DNA of 64,000 nucleotides, taken from contig SCFE01000007.1 of NCBI GenBank assembly GCA_004352715.1, positions 1,983,873 to 2,047,872 of the forward strand, written 5' to 3'. This stretch comes from Hofstenia miamia. Taxonomy: Eukaryota > Xenacoelomorpha > Acoela. The notes under the pieces are model-generated. The model searched no databases and was not told where the DNA came from. It saw only the letters and a program-made list of their open reading frames with translations. Positions 22,201-34,477 of the stretch are shown here, in pieces. The number at the start of each line of letters is the position of its first letter. The stretch's first letter is position 1. A program made the translations under genes and the position numbers.

Positions 22201-23696
22201 ATCTATAGCTATGCTTTTCAACAACTACACTGCTAATAAACAGAAAAGCTCAACCTGCCAATAACAAACTGCAATGGCTCTTTTTCTACAGTGAACTTCA
22301 CAAAGTTGGTGTCAAATTATTCCAATTTCACCCTATTGCTAAAACAAACTCAAAACATATACAGAAACTCTCCAGCAAGTGGTTTGGTCTTTACAAAATT
22401 ATGAAAGTACTCTCAAAACATATACAGAAACTCTCCAGCAAGTGGTTTGGTCTTTACAAAATTATGAAAGTACAACTTCACTTTTGCTATGAACTCAACA
22501 ATTGAAAAATAGTAAACTTCCAACAACTAAAATGAACCCCTAAGGATTTTCCCCATGCTTGTATGGACTCTTGTGGAAGTTTCAAACTTGTATGAAATTA
22601 TTATAGTGCATACTATGATAGTACTGGTCTTAGTACTTTTGAGTAAAATACTGAAACTCAATTTAGCCTAAATTCTAACCCACAAATGCATACAAAACTT
22701 GCAAATTATCTAAACAAAATGTTATTTATATATAAAGAATGGGATATTAGTATTGTATCTTTTCCCTTAGATGAGGAAATGCATCAAGCAATTAATAATT
22801 CAGAGGACTTGCACCTCTCTCAGTAAGTCTCCTGCAGCTCACACTTCTCCTCCCATGACTCAAGTCTGTGTCAGCATAAATATGTCAGATTTAAACAATG
22901 AGNTTCCCAATAATATAGTATTTCCACAATACCTCCACTCATGCTACAACCTAACTAACACTCTACAAAGCCATAGGTGGCCACAAAGCTCCTAAATCTA
23001 TAGCTATGCTTTTCAACAACTACACTGGCTCAATACATGAAAAAAATTTAATCATACTAATGAAATTGTGTGTGCTAATACACAGAAAAGCTCAACCTGC
23101 CAAAACATGTTTTAATGGCTCTTTTTCTACAGTGAACCTCACAAAGTTGGTGTCAAATTATTCCAATTTCACCCTATTGCTAAAACAAACTCAAAACATA
23201 TACAGAAACTCTCCAGCAAGTGGTTTGGTCTTTACAAAATTATGAAAGTACTACTTCACTACTTCACTTTTACTATGAACTCAACAATTGAAAAATAGTA
23301 AACTTCCAACAACTAAAATGAACACCTAAGGATTTTCCCCATGCTTGTATGGACTCTTGTGGAAGTTTCAAACTTGTATGAAATTATTATAGTGCATACT
23401 ATGATAGTACTGGTCTTAGTACTTTTGAGTAAAATACTGAAACACAATTTAGCCTAAATTCTAACCCACAAATGCATACAAAACTTGCAAATTATCTAAA
23501 CAAAATGTTATTTATATATAAAGAATGGGATATTAGTATTGTATCTTTTCCCTTAGATGAGGAAATGCATCAAGCAATTAATAATTCAGAGGAATTGCAT
23601 CTCTCTCAGTAAGTCTCCTGCAGCTCACACTTCTCCTCCCATGACTCAAGTCTGTGTCAGCATAAATATGTCAGATTTAAACAATGAGTTAGTCTT
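22109..23696 (+). repeat. Tandem duplication of about 795 bp at the gypsy 3' end
   Basis: The stretch starting TTCCCAATAATATAG at 22109 starts again at 22904, directly after a single ambiguous base at 22903. Unit 1 carries an extra tandem duplication of about 61 bp (22348-22470); unit 2 carries an extra segment near 23025-23080. The unit starts in the integrase tail and runs into noncoding DNA. Confidence 0.85.
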
Positions 23697-23814
23697 AGCC
23701 TCTTGCATTCTTACCAGTGTACATAAACTGGGTATGATCCAGTGGTTTGTGATGGTCATCCATCCACATCATCAGCTCCTCTCTCAACTGTTTCAGCTTA
23801 CAAATGTCTTTATG

Positions 23815-24090
23815 TGCCTGTCAAGCATCAAATCCTTGGTCTCCTCTCACAAATTAACTCATCTACTACTAATCAAAGTAATCAACATACTGAAAAACAC
23901 CACTCTTAAATGATGAAAACTTTATTGCCTCCAAAAAAAGATGCTACATACATGCCTGTCAAGCATCAAACCCTTGGTCTCCTCTCACAAATTACCTCAT
24001 CTACTACTAATCAAAGTAATCAACATACTGAAAAACACCACTCTTAAATGATGAAAACTTTATTGCCTCCAAAAAAAGATGCTACATAAG
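23815..24090 (+). repeat. 138-bp tandem duplication
   Basis: TGCCTGTCAAGCATCAAA begins units at 23815 and 23953, with only a few differences between them. Confidence 0.85.
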
Positions 24091-24119
24091 CACACAGAAA
24101 TTGTTGGAATTCAACCAAA

Positions 24120-25480
24120 AACACTGCTCAAACTAACTCTTAATTGGAAAAAATAAAATTAATCATATTGCTTTATCAATGGTTATTGATATAGAAAAAC
24201 ATCCCAAAGTCAGCTCATTTATCTTCTACAAAGAATGCGTGTGAAAGCCTCAGTTGCAATTTCTTGCACAGCATGATGCACATGATTTTTAACAAAACAA
24301 TAAACTAAAAACATTTATGTTTTTCACAACAGGAATGCTTGGCAAAAATTTCTTCAATACATATTGACTGTTCCAAGCTTCTCATTGTTTATTTCTTAAA
24401 AACAGCAGACAAAGAGGACAACAAAATGGTCCAAAAATGAATTAAACATTGATACATGCAAAAACCAACAAAATTACACGTGCATTTATTTACATAGAAG
24501 AGAATGAAGAAACATTGCTTGAATATGTCTTGGACTTGAAAGAATTCCTTAAAAATTTGAACATAATCCAACAGTTGACACTCATTCATGATACTGTCAT
24601 GCCTAAAGACAGCATTGCTAATATCATATTATATTATATCAATATACTAGTAAATCACAACATTCCATCTTGTTGGCTCATTACAGAAGAATGCATAGCT
24701 ATTGATCTAGTCTTACAAGCCAATTTTGTTGATACTCTCAATCACACTATACTCCAAGGAAAAGAAAAAAGCATTAGTGAATCACTAAATCCCCAGCCAT
24801 GAATTTTACTTTAATAACTATGATACTATAGTCGCATTCAAACAAAAAACTAAAATGGAGTGAGGCTGTACAATGCTTCAAAGTCAAACAACAGGAGAAC
24901 CACCTCCTCGTCAAATTTAAAAACACACCTGAAATCATTTACAAAAAAGGAGCCCCCATCTACATTCAAATTACTGATACAATGGAAAAAATCAGTATTA
25001 AAAAAATACCAAACATTACCTTATTTGCAGGCTCAACAACATAACTTGAGAAAACCTCTGGCAAGAAAATTTCAAATGCACTGAAATTGTGACAATTATT
25101 AGAGCAAAAACTGAAAAAATCATAATGGACAACTTAACCTTCCAACATAAACTACACAACACCACTGGAACTTATCCACAATCTTTGCATTCTTCTTCCC
25201 AAATGCTTACCTCAACACTTCAGTGGCTCACACTGCAGACATCATAGAGCTCTTCAACAAAACTGCCAACCTCATTGCACATTCATCCCAAAACATTGAA
25301 ATCTAAATTACAACTTCAGTACACTTCTACTCTCACCAGCAATCCCTTACCTTACCTTGACATCAAAATAATAAAAAATTCAGTTCTGTTCAGTTCCTAA
25401 AGTTCATCAAAGACATACTCAAATTTTCAAAACTCTAATTGTTCCATCATTGAATTGGGCAGGCATATAAAATCAACAGT
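24120..25480 (+). other. Unrecognised, possibly once-coding segment
   Basis: The plus strand has a 117-codon frame at 24449-24802 and a 74-codon frame at 24860-25084, with shifting open stretches to about 25400. Composition is that of worn coding sequence rather than simple A+T-rich spacer, and it follows the gypsy relic. I recognise no domain. It may be part of the same or another mobile element. Confidence 0.3.
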
Positions 25481-26084
25481 CAAATGTCCTAGACAAAGCC
25501 CTGAATTGAGCTTCATTTGATAAACATTTGACATGTGATATTTGGACAACATTCAATGAATGCCATTTAGATTTATTTAAATTTTTGTCAGAATGGAAGA
25601 CCTTGCCTGCACAAGTTGTTGTCAAATATTATTAACTCGTGCTGTTATATAGGACCATAGTGTATGCATTCATTCATTATATAATTATATTTCACTCAAA
25701 TTTGTTGTCAAATTTCACCTAAGTTTCTAAGTGATGGAGGAATAACTAAGAGAGCCGATTGTGCTACCACTGCTGAACTTGACCACTTAGTTATTCCTGG
25801 ATCCTCATTATTTCCTGATGGCTTTCACTTGTATGCTTCTTATTCTAAAAACTGACTTGTTTTGCTTCAACACCCGCCATTTATTTCTACTTTGTTTCTA
25901 TGCATTTACTCGCACATTTTTACTACCAATCAAATTACTCTGCATGCAACTGCTGGTGATTATTCATACTTGTAGTGTTTATTAATTATTTACTAGATAC
26001 TTTTGCGATTGCTTCTTACCAGTGGTTATTTGCAGTTTTGTCACTAGCTATTACTTGGTTACTGTAGTTCTATTCATGATGATG

Positions 26085-26116
<32 letters not shown>

Positions 26117-28215
26117 NNNNNNNNNNNNNNNNNNNNNNNNNNNNNNNNNNNNNNNNNNNNNNNNNNNNNNNNNNNATATATATATATATATATATATATA
26201 GCTTTGCTTAGTCAACTGATTTTTTCAATGTTTTCCTGAACTGCTTTTTCTTTAAATCTATATAGAACTTTATGAAAGGTTCGTCTATTCGTACTTTCAT
26301 AACTGATTTTCTAATGAAGAACCATAAAATTTGCGTTTCGTTTACGTGTATGCAAAAAAATAAATGTTGATAAGTTTATCATATTTCAATGTTTCTACTA
26401 TAGGTTTATTCAGTAAAAGTTTAGTACCTTAAGGTGGGCCTATCCAATAGCAAAAAAACATTGTCTTAAACTTTTAAAACTATTTCTTGTAGAGAATACA
26501 CGTTTTTCCAACCCATCATGCGGTACTACTAGAGGGAACGTGCTGGTTTGCATGATGTTTTATTGAGTACAAGTGGGTACGGATAAGCTTTTTATTCAAC
26601 ATTATACACATTTAATTAAATTGTTTTTCGAGACTGTCAGTTTAAAATACTTTGGCGAAAAATTCACATATAATGTGAGTAAGTTGTATTAGAAATTTTA
26701 TTGACAATTTTTGAACTGGTTAATAGCAGCAAAGAAAATTTTATTCTCTTTTCCAGATTGATATATATATATATATATGTGATTGCAAACAACATGTATA
26801 ACAAAGAAGGATCTTTTGAGCCATTTAGGGATTGCTTTTGCTTGCTGCATTGCTCGTGCAATTATTGCAAAAACTCAACAGCAGTGATGTTCATATTTAT
26901 AGTTAAAATTAGCACTGCTTCACCTATTCCTCCACTTCATTTCTTTTCTATCAACTTGGTATGATTGTGTCTCAACTCCTACAAAATTTAAAACCACTGA
27001 AATTTTGCATTTATAAACCTAAGACTGATGTAAACATTGATTTGCAAATTTAATACTGATGTACAATGTTAATTTGAAAAAAAACTAATTACTTTGAAAA
27101 AATTCAGTTTTACTCAAGTTGGCTTCTGCATTGGCACTCTCAGAAAATCAATCATGATCTTGATAAAATTTTACTACTGCCATTGCTTTCTTAGCCTTAA
27201 GTAAGGTATAAATTGTCTACAATTCTGAATTTCACTTATACACTATGTCCTTATGCAAGCTGTTCAATATAAAAGTAGTTTCAATAGTGCTTAATCTCAT
27301 TAATGGTGACACAACAAGGTTGAATTAATTGAAACGTTTTGATTAATTGTATTTATATGTATTTTTAGTATGCAATTGAATGCATTAAACCAATTTTACT
27401 CTTTGATCAACCTATTATATAGTGATGAAGATTTAAGTGTCCCAGCATTAATCAAGTCTCTCCTAGAATAAAACATAAGCAGCTTCCTCTTAGATACAGA
27501 CTTGTCAATGAGCCAAAAGTTTTGAGCTTGGTTCATTTTGATTTTGAGTATTTTAGGCTTGCCAAACAGAAGTTTTCAAAAAGCTTTGTTTTAGCCCAAT
27601 AAGATCTTTAAGAATAATCTTTGTTTTGCATAGTATTTTCGTCATTTAATAAACATTTAAAATACTAATATAACGATAACAAAAATCGTAGCTTAAATGA
27701 AACATTAAAAATATTTTGTAGTATCAGGTTAATGGTATTCAAGTTATGGGCTAAAGATTGTAGCTTTGATGTAATCTAAAGAGCAAAAGAAAAAATTACG
27801 TTAAATAAGGTTGTTTTAGGCTCATTTTATATCCAATTAGAAGCTCAAGTTCTGCTCATATCAATATGAGTGATTGCAAACTTGGCTTGTTGACAATTCT
27901 GTTTAGACCTATGCAATGTATGAGGAGATTCTGATGTAAATGCTCAAGCATAACACTTAGACAGTTGTATACTGAAAATCATAAAATATATTAATAGACA
28001 AGAAATTAAATGCTCAAGAATAATATGTAAGTAGTTTTCAATTAAATAATGACTTTCAAATGTTAGTAGTCATTCAATGAAATTATGAAGTTATATAAAG
28101 TTTTGTACCCTTCAAAAATTCCAAATGTATTGAAAATAGTTGATACTGGGGTGAATTATCCAAGCTGAATACATTTTAAGAAATTCTGCATTTAAAAACA
28201 ATTATAAACATGAAA
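25480..28215. other. Gene-free A+T-rich stretch with a (TA)n gap
   Basis: No supported gene. An (AT)n tract runs into an N gap at 26117-26175 and out again to about 26200. A shorter (TA)n lies at about 26760-26778. From about 27240 onward the sequence matches the downstream flank of the second gene copy (about 45950 onward). Confidence 0.6.
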
Positions 28216-29022
28216 TTAACACACTTCATTCTTCATTAATTCCGAATTGCATTCTTCATCAACGGGAGTATTCTCTTCATCTGGGTGGGTTTTTATTGAT
28301 ATGAAAAGACCTATATGTGACATACTGTTTCTGTTTTCTATGAGCAACCAAGATAGAGTAAGCAAAGATAAAAATATGTTCATCCACTCAAGGGAATGTA
28401 TATACTTGTGAAGCAATGATTGATCAATTAATCCAGTCATGTGACTTTCTAATTCTAGGAAGCGGGTGAATGTAATCAACTTCAGAATTATAGAAAATGA
28501 AAGAATCCACTTATTAGAGTGAAAAAAGACACCAGCTAAGCAAACATAAAGAAAATTAGAAAAAATAAATGTATTAAAACACATAATGCTAACGTTTCCA
28601 CTTGGTGTTATTGCAAAGAAGCATAGGCTATTTAACATGATCAGTGTTGATACCCACATCAAAATATTTAGTTGCTTTTTGGTCGATGACATAGAACTAT
28701 GTAGACGCATCAAATGAATTGCAGAGAATGCTAAAAATATTAATACTGATCCAAGAGAAGCTGCCCAATAAAATATCCAATTACTAGGAGAAAAAACTTT
28801 GCATTCTTGTATTGAAGGCCATAATTTTCTCAAGTTTATATGTTCTTCTAAATGATTTATAACTAAAACGGAGGGAAAAACTGTAGTGACAAGGAATATT
28901 CCAAGAAATCCGCAGGTGAATAATCCCTTGCGTAAAACAATCGTCTCTGGAAATGATATTGATTTGGCATAGCCAAAATGAATTGTGCATTTATTTTCAC
29001 AGCGGTAGGCAAACATAAGCAC
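28216..29022 (-). CDS. Multi-pass membrane protein, exon 2 (tentative Frag1/DRAM-like)
   Basis: A 268-codon minus-strand frame, opened here by GTG with the first ATG at 29014-29016. It contains six hydrophobic segments, roughly at residues 33-53, 78-101, 116-138, 144-166, 171-190 and 216-235. The last begins with HSLEW, followed by a Glu/Asp-rich C-terminus (tail LMKNEVC). Glu-Trp at the head of a final helix and the six-helix layout recall the Frag1/DRAM/Sfk1 group, but I regard this as tentative. Reading phase fits exon 30802-31337 upstream. The AG acceptor kept in the duplicate (47396-47397) is TG here, so this copy's splicing is uncertain. Confidence 0.65.
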   Translation of the reverse strand: MLMFAYRCENKCTIHFGYAKSISFPETIVLRKGLFTCGFLGIFLVTTVFPSVLVINHLEEHINLRKLWPSIQECKVFSPSNWIFYWAASLGSVLIFLAFSAIHLMRLHSSMSSTKKQLNILMWVSTLIMLNSLCFFAITPSGNVSIMCFNTFIFSNFLYVCLAGVFFHSNKWILSFSIILKLITFTRFLELESHMTGLIDQSLLHKYIHSLEWMNIFLSLLTLSWLLIENRNSMSHIGLFISIKTHPDEENTPVDEECNSELMKNEVC

Positions 29023-29207
29023 GCAAAAAAAGGTAAGTATGAGATTTATATATTCAGAAGGAACGTGCTTGTAGCCTATGCTAAATATAAATGATTACTT
29101 AAAAACTCATGAATTGCATGTACAAGCATGCGTTGAAAATGCTTAAAACTTTTGACAACAATTTTAATACATTTTTTGCTTAATGCAGTGATGGCCACAT
29201 AAATAAG

Positions 29208-29271
29208 CCATGTATGTTATCATATATGTCATCACGTAACCATGTATGTTATCATATATGTCATCACGTAA
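29208..29271 (+). repeat. Perfect 32-bp tandem duplication
   Basis: Two identical 32-bp units starting CCATGTATGTTATCATATAT, at 29208-29239 and 29240-29271, inside the intron of the membrane-protein gene. Confidence 0.9.
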
Positions 29272-29349
29272 ATATAATACATATAAACCGGAATCGTACA
29301 AATGAAATTATATATATATATAAGAAAAATATTAAAGATTGGGTATATA

Positions 29350-29484
29350 TAAATATATATATATATATATATANNNNNNNNNNNNNNNNNNNNNNNNNNN
29401 NNNNNNNNNNNNNNNNNNNNNNNNNNNNNNNNNNNNNNNNNNNNNNNNNNNNNNNNNNNNNNNNNNNNNNNNNNNNNATATATA
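29350..29484. repeat. (AT)n microsatellite around a 104-N gap
   Basis: (AT)n runs into N at 29374-29477 and resumes for a few bases. The gap is in the intron of the membrane-protein gene and was most likely caused by the microsatellite. Confidence 0.9.
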
Positions 29485-30349
29485 TACCTATTTTCACACC
29501 TAACCTAATCCACAGTCATAGAATCCATTTACGAAAAAAGCATAAAACTGTATATGTTCAGATTTTATCTTCACACACGAAGTCTGCACACACAATTTTT
29601 ATATATTCGATGAAAAAGCTGTATGAAAATATAAATAACATTCAATATGAAAACATAAACCAATAATAGGTCATTCATCGTAAAAACCATAACTATGTGC
29701 TATTTAGTCAATTACTCTAAACACATCCTCAACTTTGATGTCAGAAGTATCTTTGACACTATGTGTGCAAATAATATGACTTTTACAATTTCTGGTTGTC
29801 CTAATTATTAAAGAAGAACATCCTCATTTCTCAATTAATATCGACCTTTTACCAATGAAAATATATAAATATTGAGTAGACTACGTCCTAAAATATGTCA
29901 CTAAAACCTTGTTTTGGTGCACGACAACTTCCATATCATGGAAAAACTATAGCTTTACCTTGAAAATTTCATTTTTGTATCAAGTTTTATCTCAGAATAT
30001 GTTATCCAGTAAAATCTGGTAAACAAGTTAAATTTTACCGGATTCCGGCACATCCCTAGTATCCACTCTTGATTATGCGCAGTTTTCTGAAAAAATATGT
30101 AAATGTACAAAAGCTAGCATTGTTGATTCTTATTTAAAAAGTTTTCGAAAATGAAGGAAGATAATGTAGGATCTTAAATATTCAATGAAGCTAGATAATA
30201 ATAAACATAATTTTGGTCGAAAATTCCTATTCATGTTTCACTGTGTGCATTCAAACACTGTTGTGTCTTAATCGGATAAATGAAGATTAGATTTATTGCT
30301 TAATTGAATCCCTGGACAACTACATATTAGAGAATGATATCGATTAAGC

Positions 30350-30369
30350 CCGACCCGATTTCGGGTCGG
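30350..30369. repeat. GC-rich perfect palindrome
   Basis: CCGACCCGA and TCGGGTCGG form perfect 9-bp arms around TT. They stand out in strongly A+T-rich DNA, and related CGGGTC motifs recur at 30535-30600. It lies in the intron of the membrane-protein gene. Confidence 0.7.
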
Positions 30370-30801
30370 ATCGGGTTTGGGAAAAAGCATAGAATGATTG
30401 ATACAAAAGAGATGGGTGTGTTGTCTTCCACTCTATATGAAAAATATCTAAGACGTTAATAACAACAACTAATGGCTATGTTTACCCTATCAGAAAATGA
30501 TCCAAGGATTTAGTATTGAGAATCAAAATCAACGTTTCGGTTCGGGTCAGATAGGTTTTGCGTATAACTATTCTGATTGGCGCGGGATCAGGTCTATCAT
30601 AAGATTATATTGCTACTTTCTACTACATATGCATCATTTAAGTACATGTGTGCACCTTAATGACACACAATTAAACATATGGAATGAACACAGTTACAAA
30701 ATCATAGGTTTAGCTGTGATCTACTTCAAATCTTGATTTATAAGCAATTGCTGAATGTTGTTATAAAAACCTCTGAAAAGTGAAGGAAAATTTGTAAATA
30801 C

Positions 30802-31337
30802 CGTATTGCTGTGAAGATGAATGTAACTACAATCAGTATTCTCAAAAACCAATTTTTTAAAACGTAGGTAATTGTCAGCAATCCTGAGTAAACGTTAAAT
30901 GTCACGACGAAAAGAGTTGCTGTTACCATGTGTATGGCACGGCTTCCATGGCAATAATGTCCATTAGAGAATGTAGCTGAGCACACAGGGGGAACAAAAG
31001 AAAATGCAATTAGGGCAATCCATCCAAAAGCATATGCAATTTTTGGGATAACATTATCAGTGAAAAATTCAAGGTTTGTTCTGTGAGGCTTTCTTAAGGT
31101 GTAGTAAACTGAATTGATTACAAAGTAGAGTTGGATAGTCAAGATTGTACACCCATAGCGTGAAATAACTCCATTAACAGGAAGTCGCCAACCTTGTGAT
31201 ACACTTGGTAAAGGATGGTAAAAATATTTAGGATTTACAAATTGTGTGACCGAAAATGTGATTATTAATATGAATAGATACTCAACAAGAGCTGCTGTCA
31301 TAAAGTGTTTGAATTCACACGAGAAAATCTTCTTCAT
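30802..31337 (-). CDS. Multi-pass membrane protein, exon 1
   Basis: ATG at 31335-31337 opens a 178-codon stretch plus two bases, ending at a G|GTATTT donor at 30801-30800 that is conserved in the duplicate. There are about five hydrophobic segments: residues 13-32, 57-79, 96-118, 132-156 and 160-178. HGSRAIHMVTATLFVVTF resembles the His-containing fourth helix of Frag1/DRAM-type proteins. The two bases left over match the phase of exon 2 (28216-29022), giving a predicted protein of about 448 residues and an intron of about 1.8 kb. Its function is unknown; family members act in lysosomal/autophagy or GPI-anchor processes. Confidence 0.65.
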
Positions 31338-32218
31338 TTCAAATCTTGATGTACTAAATATATTCAGAACAGTTTATTTGAATAGTAAAAAAGTTCTGCA
31401 AATGATTGAATATTCAGTTTGAAAAATAATTCGAAAAGTATAACAACAAAAATCATAATTATGTTTGCAATGAACATAGGCTCAAAGATTTGAAAAAAAT
31501 TAGGGGATAAGGTCTGAGTGTAAAATTGCAAGATTAACCTTATCTAATAAAGTACTCATTGTAGTCAACCAATATTTCTGACTATTTGATTTTTATGAAC
31601 ATTCAAAATTTTCTATTTTGATTTAAGAGGTGGACAGTGTTGCCCCCATAACAATGAACTTGTTAAAATCATATATCGGTTTACTAGGAGAGCGGGTGAT
31701 GTGTCACCAAACTGCTTTTACAGAAGTATGACTTACACCTTTATTTTTAGAAAAAATTGAAAAGAATATGAAAAAATTTTAGCCTAGTTTTTTGCTTAAA
31801 AGTTGTATTGAGAATAATATTGTGGGAATACAGCACTCCAAATTAAATTCATTTTGGAGATATTATGGGATTTTTCTAGGGTTTATTGGCAGAAAAATCT
31901 ATTGATTTAAATGAAGTAAGAACTCGAAAGAACATCGTCATTTTTCACGTTTGTGCAAGGGGGCTGATCTTATTTTTGCTTCACTGTTTGTCAATTACCT
32001 AGTTAGTTTGTTAACAATTGGTAAATTCACGAATACATGACGCATGAGATAATGTCATTCCAATGAACAAAAGGACGTCCAAGGGATGTCCAAATAACGC
32101 AGTTCCCAAATTCAAACAGTTTCCATTTGGTCATCCCTTGCGCTTTGGGGTTAAATTTGCAACATATTTTTGCAAATCCACAATTCAATATGTTCAAGCG
32201 TTTTATTAACATGTAAGC
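31338..32218. other. Noncoding flank upstream of the membrane-protein gene
   Basis: A+T-rich, with no supported coding frame. It would contain the promoter of the minus-strand gene, but I see no diagnostic element. Its far end abuts the LINE. Confidence 0.5.
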
Positions 32219-33035
32219 ATGTCTTCCATTAAACATAATGATGCCATTTGCTATACTTGTAATCTTGCTATCAACGACAAATTGATCTTTATATGTGCTT
32301 ATTGCAATGCTAGCTATAATTTAACTAAATGTTGTTCAAATTTGTCAAGTAATCACTCGGAAATGCTCATTAATGTTAAAAATCAGGTTATAGTTTTTGC
32401 ATTGATTGCACTGACGCAAACAAGCCGCGCGGATTTCTGAGTTACTCAGGGAAATTCATATCCCTTAAAGCTGAACGTGCTTCTCAAAAGAAAACTCTGA
32501 ATGACCTTGTATACTCAATCCAAGAAATGTCAAAGCAAAATCAGAAGTTACTTGTAGATTTAAGAGAAATAGCTTGTCAAAATAAAAATCATATGGTAAC
32601 TAAAATTTTGAAGTCAAACATATATATAGAAAAAATCACTGCAATATTCCTCTTGTTATCTGAATTCGCGAAATGCCTGATCCTTCTCCGGACTCAGCCC
32701 CTGATGTCCAGCTTCAAAATTATCATGACATGATCATTAAAATATTAAACCATATGAGTATTCCAGACGTCATTATTCAAGATATTTAACGTCGTGGTAG
32801 TTTTTCTAGAAATATAAATTGGACTGCTATTGTTCATCTTAATTCTGAATGGGATTGTCGTCGTGTCATCAGTCATTTATTAAAGCTTAAATCCTTTTTT
32901 TCCACAGTCTTCATTTCTCGTGATCTCTCTCCCGCTGATCTTCTGATTGAATCTATTACTCTATGTGCACGTCGTGAACTATTTAATTCTGGTGTTCCTC
33001 GCTCTGATTTTAAATTTAAATTTCCTACACTTTAA
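32219..33035 (+). pseudogene. LINE ORF1 remnant
   Basis: The frame at 32219-32440 begins with paired Cys motifs (CYTCNLAIND, ICAYCNASYN), as in the PHD-like finger of CR1-type ORF1 proteins. A helix-rich piece lies at 32527-32640. At 32815-33035 is a block with RRVISHLLKLKSFFSTVFI, typical of the C-terminal part of these nucleic-acid-binding proteins. Separate frames with intervening stops; inactive. Confidence 0.6.
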
Positions 33036-33059
33036 AATTGAATTACAAATCATTGAATT

Positions 33060-34422
33060 TTTCTCTAATCCCAATCAGTTTGTGACATTCCCAACTCACA
33101 CATCAGGTAAAATCTGGACCTGGTTTTTTTCCAACACATCGAATGTATCTGTCTCCTCTATAAACTCATCCCTGTTCTCTACTGATCATTTTTTTAATTG
33201 TCACCCCTCTCTATCTTATACCTCTAGTAGTAATCCCCAAACAATTTTTTTTATTTACTAGGTGATTGTAGCTCTTTTTATCATTTCATAAGTTCATCAT
33301 TACTTCTTGATCCTTCTCATGATTTGCTTTAATTTATTTTCACCCTCATCTCCCATGGACGTTTAGTTTAGATGGCATCGTCAAAATCTACCTTTCTCTT
33401 ACTAATCCCCATTCATAACAAACTCAGGATTCTTCAGTGCCTTTCTGTTCACCCCTCAATCAAACCATACTTACAGAAATGTCTCACACACATATCATCT
33501 GATATATTTCACTAAATGGAACTCAAGCATTTTCATCTAATAATTCTCCTAATGCTCCACACAAACTGATCAAATCACTTCCTAAAAGTAAATCTCTGCC
33601 TTCTACTCTTGAAGATAATTTTTATATTGATAAAATTAATAATGCTAATTCAAAGGATCTATTTAGTTTTATTACTCACTTGCTTAATGAGGATACTGTT
33701 ATCCTGATGCAGTTTCTCTTGATGATTTGGTTAATCAATTTGGTGAATACATTGATAACAATGTTAAGTCTATTTCTGATGCTATTGTTAATCAATTGCA
33801 TTCTTCACATTTGTCTGCCTCCATTCTTTGCCTTAGTTAGTGAGGCTGATCTTTTCAATTTAGTTATGAGCAGTTTTATTAAAACGTGTGATACTGATCC
33901 CTGGCCTACTCTTCTTACTAAGCGCTGGATTGATTATCTATTGCCAGTGATTTGTTTACTTATTAATGCCTCTCTACTGCAAGCTTACTATCCTATTAGT
34001 TGGAAGCGTGTCTGTGTTACACCTGTTCTAAAGAAATCCAATCTTGATAAAAACAATTTCAAAAATTACCGTCCTGTTTCCTGCTTATCTTTTCACTCTA
34101 AATGTTTGGAAAGGGTTGACTATAAGCAATTATTACATACCTTGATGAAAATACCCTTCCTCCTCTGATGCAAAGTGCATACCGGCCGCTTCACAGTTGA
34201 GAAATTGATCTCACCAGAGTCTAAAATGACATTCTACGCAGTGTTGACTCACCTGGCACTGTTTGATGCAGCGTTTGATGCTTTTGATGTTTGTGGCAAT
34301 ACTCTTGGATTGCCTCTTATTTAAGGGATCGCTGTCAATATGTTCGTATACGGCAAAGGCTCGCTCTCAACTGTTTAGTATATTTTCTGCAGTACCTCAG
34401 TGCTCCTTATTTGGTCCTCTTC

Positions 34423-34477
<55 letters not shown>

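Larger units (their letters stand above)
18640..22480 (+). mobile_element. Degraded Ty3/gypsy-type retrotransposon
   Basis: Fragments appear in the order gag, zinc knuckle, protease, RT, RNase H, integrase on the plus strand, each in changing frames with stops. Gag-like text lies at about 18890-19250; a knuckle at 19261-19302; a protease-like motif near 19500; RT blocks at 20400-20900; an LGFINYY-type block near 20760-20800; integrase blocks at 21650-22200. I could not define LTRs. Shorter 5'-half copies lie at 53.6-56.4 and 57.4-59.6 kb. Confidence 0.8.

Noticed and set aside
26085-26200. (AT)n tract as a possible regulatory or origin element
   Set aside because: Simple microsatellite of the kind found throughout the window, interrupted by an assembly gap.
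29214-29666. 150-codon frame with Ile-Tyr repeats
   Set aside because: Mostly (AT)n microsatellite and N gap inside an intron.
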